The notes under the pieces are model-generated. The model had not been told where the DNA came from and did not search any database. It worked only from the letters and a program-made list of their open reading frames with translations. DNA of 64,000 bases from Paramoeba atlantica (taxonomy: Eukaryota; Discosea), in the NCBI GenBank assembly GCA_977017575.1, contig CDRNVI010000017.1, positions 1 to 64,000 on the forward strand, in the 5' to 3' direction. Position 1 is the first letter of the stretch; every line of letters begins with the position of its first letter. Position numbers and translations under genes: made by a program. Shown here one piece after another: positions 60,285 through 64,000 of the stretch.

Positions 60285-60484
60285 GGAGAGAATTGATGGA
60301 ATTATTTCTTTGCCAACTTAGAATACCTTGAGGATTATTCATAGGTTATCGGAAAAATATTGTTTGTTTGTACCGTATCAGACACATATAAACTCTGAAC
60401 GTGGAAGCGATAGATGAAAGCTTTCAAGGTGTAAACATTAAGTTTTTCAACCGACTTTACGTCGGTCTTTTGGATTGGATTGGA
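60285..60484 (+). other. I4 3' UTR, hairpin and GGATT tail
   Basis: 200 bp, as in I1. The terminal hairpin and GGATT repeats lie directly before the right target-site copy. No ORF. Confidence 0.8.
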
Positions 60485-60497
60485 CGGTAACAGCATC
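60485..60497 (+). repeat. Target-site duplication of I4, right copy
   Basis: CGGTAACAGCATC, identical to 56156-56168. Confidence 0.9.
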
Positions 60498-63400
60498 CCT
60501 AATGAATGGTGGTACAGAGAAGGCCGTTTTCTATGCACCTCATGCGGACGCCACTACGACAACCACAAACGATCATCGCACACACACAGCTGCAAAGGAA
60601 CGAAAACCGTCGCGCTCCTTTCTCCCGAACTTCTTACTCCACCCAACGAAGTGAGCACCGCACCAACACCAGAGAACACCAACTTTGAGCTCCCACCTCT
60701 TCCTTCTGTCTGCTCTCTTCAGCTGAGTACGTGCAAAGACGTGCCTTATCGTTGCCGCCAGATCTGGGAAGAAATCCTCTCCTCCGCCATTCGGAACGCG
60801 GTCTCTGAAAACTCCTTACAGGCATGGACGCTTCTGGCCATGCTTCCCAAATGCGTTTTACCAGCTCCGCATCGAGGGGGCCGCAAAGGCCACATGGCAT
60901 ATGCCTCACATGCGTATAAATGCATGCAGCGTTGGGCGGAACAAGAGTACTCGGACCTATGGAGCGAAGCAATTGTAGCCTGTCGAAAAAAGCAAAAATC
61001 TCCAACGGAATTCCCTGACGAAGACGAGAAGGCAGCGATTCGAGCAGAACTCCTCGTCCGCCACGGCGAGCTCTCTAGAGGGTTGGCCTCCCTAACGTCA
61101 GATCCAATGGCGCCTGACGATGACGAGACATTTGAAAAATTGCTAGAAAAACACCCCCGTCGTCTTCAAATTGACTCGTGCGAAAACTGCCCGCCCCCGA
61201 ACTGCGCTCCACTGGAACTTGACGAACGCGAAGTTGCAAAGACGCTGAAGAGCTTCAACAGGGGTTCCTCTGCCGGCACTATGGGATTACGCCCAGAGCA
61301 CCTACAGGCAGCACTGCTCGTACACGGAAATGACTTTCTCCGATCCCTCACAAAGCTAACAAATCACCTCCTAGCTGGGAAGGCACCCTCTGAAGTACAG
61401 GCGCACTTCGCAGGGGCGCGCTTATGCGCCCTATCAAAGGGCGAAAATGATGTTCGTCCGATCGCTGCCGGTGAAACCCTTCGGCGATTAGCGAGCAAAG
61501 CCGTATGCAACGCAATCCGACCCAAAGCGAGCGAGCTCTTTGAAGGCAAACAGTACGGAGTGGCAGCGACAGCCGGGGCCGAAAGAGTCATTCACATGTG
61601 TCGCCTGGCCATGTCGTCCAATATGGAAAACCCGAACTTCGTCATGTGCAAAGTGGACCTACGTAACGCTTTCAATAACGTAAGCAGGGCTGCCTTCCTT
61701 CCACTAGTACAGGAATATTTCCCGGAACTCTTCCCTTGGATCAATTGGTGCTATTCCGACCCCAGCTCTCTTACCTACGGGGCCCGATTCATCTCCTCCG
61801 AGGAAGGAGTACAACAGGGCGATCCCCTAGGACCATTGCTCTTCTCGTTAGTGGCCCTGGAGCTCTCAGAAGCCATTAACCTTCAAACTGATATTCCCGC
61901 CCAACTCTGGTATCTCGACGATGGCGTCCTCGTTGGCCAGGCGCAGGAAGTTAGAGACGCCCTAGACACGATCGCCCGAGTAGGACCTCAATGGGGCTTG
62001 TATCTCAATACGTCGAAATGCGAAATTATTACTTCCCCCAGCTCGGCCCACCAGGCTGATTACTTCCCAGACATACCCGACGAGAAGATCAATTCGCAGG
62101 GGAACTTTGACATACTAGGGAGTCCTGTAGGATCCGCCGACCACTGCTCTGCTTATCTTCTTTCTCACGCCCTAGAACCAGCCGAGGATACCCTCGATGC
62201 CATCACCAACATTCAGGACCCCCAGGTCGCGCTTGCCCTAATTCGTCAATGTGCGGGGTTCTGTCAAATGGTGTATGCCATGAGAAGCACGCCCCCACAG
62301 TCCCTGATTCACCTTTGCTCCCGTTTAGACGACTTTCTCATGACCGCTATAGAGGCAATCATCTGTCCTCTGGACAGGTCAGCACAATCTCAAGCACAGC
62401 GACTGAAGCGTCATGGGGGATTAGGTCTGAGATCCGCAGCTCTCCACGCTTCCGCGGCTTACGTTGCATCCGTCGCCTTTGCCTCTGCCACAGATTCCTG
62501 GGATCCCACAGACGCTGAAGGTTTCTCGGAGGCCATCCTCGACATCAATCAGAAGGCCGGCACTGCTCTCCTCGATCCCCGAGGTCGTGTTCTCACGACT
62601 CCCAACGCCCCATGCGAGAAGGCCCTGAGCGCGCCGTACTCCTACCGGAAGAGAAGGCGCCCTCCGCCAGGGAATGATCCTCACCCCCCGGACGAGCCTC
62701 CGGGACATATTCTTCGTACGACTTCCCGCACGGCCAACACACCCACGGATGCCTACCCACTCTCGACTCCCCTCTACGGTTCTGAAGAATGCCAGGACAT
62801 GTTACCCCCACAGTGGCCCAAAGGGAAGATCCCGCGCCAGCGGGTAATCAGTTATGCTATTGCAGCCCATGCCTTTTCCCAGGAATATGAGACAACTGAC
62901 GCACGAACCCGTGCAAGGTGGATCTCCCAGTGTGGCACGGGAGCGAGCAGCTGGGCCTTTGTGACTCCTTCGAAAGACCTTGGGCACGCCTTTACCCCCA
63001 CACAATTCCGAACTTTGGCCCGTTGGTGGTTAGGCGTGGACATCTACCATGAAGATAGCACGTGCCCCATGCCGAAATGCTCGCTCCCCCTTGACAGCAA
63101 AGGGGACCATGCACTGTCTTGCAAACATGGCCATGGTATTGTGACCAGGCACAACGCTGTTACGGACCAGTTCGCGGACGTGTGCAGTCGAGCCCGCCTC
63201 GCCCCTCAACGAGAAAAGAGTCTCGGGAACAGGGGCCCAGGCGGGGCCCTCACCAGACCTGGCGACATATACTTGCCCAGCCTTTTTCTTGGAAATCCCA
63301 TTGTGCTTGACTTCGCGGTCACCCATGCTCAGCAATTAAAATATACGGACAAAGTCCGAAACGCTAGCTGGGTTGCCGCGGGGTCATTTGCCGAACATTA

Positions 63401-63683
63401 TTCCTCAATGGAGAAGGGCAAGCAGCGTCGAGAAGCCGTAGAGGCAGGATGCGACTTTACGGCCATGGTTGTCGAAAGTTATGGCGCCTGGAGCCCCAGC
63501 GCTTCAGCCGTGCTCCGCAAAGTCGGTGAGAGGTGTTCGCACGCCTCGGGGGGTCTACTTTCGGAAGGTGAGGCAACGAGCCGAATCTTCGCTGAACTAA
63601 ACATAACCCTTATGCGCTTTCAAGCGCGCATGATGGTTGCTCGTTCACCTTCCGAAGACCCCATCGCAACTCTGGAGGAATAG
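60498..63683 (+). pseudogene. A11 polyprotein, part after I4 (second zinc finger, RT, endonuclease)
   Basis: 1062 codons in the same frame as the N-terminal part. Second finger CTSCGRHY...H...C (about 60536). RT: ENDVRPIAAGETLRRL, CKVDLRNAFNN (about 61646), GVQQGDPLGPLLFS and LWYLDDG (about 61905). REL: CPMPKC...GDHALSCKHG (CCHC, about 63063), LTRPGD (about 63250) and LDFAVTH (about 63307). TAG at 63681-63683. All catalytic motifs are intact, but it lacks a start of its own. It is GC-rich and a subfamily closest to A4 by eye. Confidence 0.88.
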
Positions 63684-63694
63684 CCTCCAGAGCG

Positions 63695-63928
63695 GCCCGA
63701 GGCCGATCGAGCCGACAGTGCCTATCCTCACGCCTCGCTTTCACGAGCAAGGTACCCCAATGTGAGACAGGTATGGATTCGGAACATTCATCCGAATCCG
63801 GCGATCAAAACCCAACTTCGTGACCGTGCCGCTGTCGGCACATGCCCGCGCCTGCGCCCTCCCGCATAACAAGGGAAGGGTTCCCAAGCCAGGCCGTGGA
63901 GAGGTCGAGAGACCCGGTCCGAAGCGCG
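63695..63928 (+). promoter_or_regulatory. Family A 3' UTR structured RNA, A11 copy (variant)
   Basis: Variant version. CTCAC/GTGAG encloses CCTCGCT...AGCAAGG, and GGATTCGG-...-CCGAATCC replaces CGGG...CCCCG. GTGCCG-CTGT-CGGCAC is kept and the last hairpin is GGTC-GAGA-GACC (GNRA kept). The partial first copy in A3 and A8 is of this version. Confidence 0.75.
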
Positions 63929-64000
63929 CACTGCTGGAAGAAGGGGTGGAGCACTCGCGGATTGATTTCTGGGGGGAAGTGAGGGAAAGAGGAGGGCAAA

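Larger units (their letters stand above)
56169..60484 (+). mobile_element. Family I LINE I4, full length (4316 bp)
   Basis: 13-bp target-site duplication, 24-nt leader (aacctttttg...) that equals about one unit of the I3 repeat, intact ORF, 200-bp 3' UTR, hairpin ACCGAC-TTTAC-GTCGGT and tail tcttttggattggattgga. The ATC at the end of the target copy overlaps the GATCAACC of the repeat unit. It is the reference for I1. Confidence 0.93.
55319..64000 (+). mobile_element. Family A LINE copy A11, split by I4, 3' end outside window
   Basis: SL, 44-nt 5' UTR, ORF in two parts (55401-56168 and 60498-63683) and the structured 3' UTR; the window ends in its purine-rich tail before any poly(A). Without I4 and one target copy the ORF would be 1317 codons, with no other lesion seen. 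Confidence 0.88.

Noticed and set aside
1-64000. Host protein-coding genes, tRNA or rRNA genes
   Set aside because: All long frames carry LINE RT or endonuclease motifs or are their shadows; I found no tRNA- or rRNA-like sequence by eye.

Overview
The window is eukaryotic and looks like a pure retrotransposon graveyard and nursery: I see no host gene, tRNA or rRNA. The best clue to the host is a ~38-nt sequence that precedes several element reading frames and carries the core CAGTTTCTGTAC..TT.TTG. That core matches the spliced-leader (SL) exon of kinetoplastids and diplonemids, as I remember it, so a euglenozoan is likely. The AACGAT near its 5' end is closer to my memory of the diplonemid leader, but I cannot settle the lineage.

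Three kinds of non-LTR retrotransposon (LINE) fill the window. Family A (copies A1-A11) has one ~1280-1320-aa ORF: a conserved N-terminal motif, two C2H2 zinc fingers, a reverse transcriptase (RT) with a WYLDDG active site, and a C-terminal CCHC plus PD-(D/E)XK restriction-like endonuclease (REL). Its 3' UTR has a conserved 226-nt structured RNA, then poly(A). Family B (B1, B2a-c, B3a-b) is a second REL-type family with a YVDD RT, reminiscent of the CRE/SLACS group; only B1 has a long ORF here. Family I (I1-I4) is ingi/I-like: APE endonuclease, RT with YADD, and RNase H in one ~1360-1420-aa ORF. These copies have 13-14-bp target-site duplications, a 3' hairpin, and a (GGATT)n or (TTG)n tail.

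Layout: B1 (1-3519); B2a (3538-4730) and a spacer; A1 (4974-18034), split by I1 (8389-17444), itself split by antisense I2 (9544-14375); a non-coding stretch with relics and direct repeats (18035-19577); rearranged B2b, A2 and B3a (19578-23663); SL plus A3 (23662-28028); short poly(A)-ended fragments; 5'-truncated A4 (28700-32788); SL plus complete A5 (32789-37291); a fragment; SL plus the A6 stub, then B2c, A7, B3b and A8 (37524-44667); the A9 tail; SL plus A10 (45195-55113), split by antisense I3 with its 59-unit repeat; a fragment; SL plus A11 (55319 to window end), split in frame by I4 (56169-60484). The stretch 21095-28028 recurs almost unchanged at 37734-44667, and 3538-5618 recurs at 20822-22904, giving a loose 17-kb higher-order period.

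Family A copies are stacked head to tail: the poly(A) of one abuts the SL, or the truncated start, of the next. Family I uses the A copies as landing sites and inserts with no fixed position. Intact ORFs in A3, A5, I2, I3, I4, and (apart from the insertions) A10 and A11 suggest recent activity. Functions are assigned from motifs read by eye; no database search was possible.
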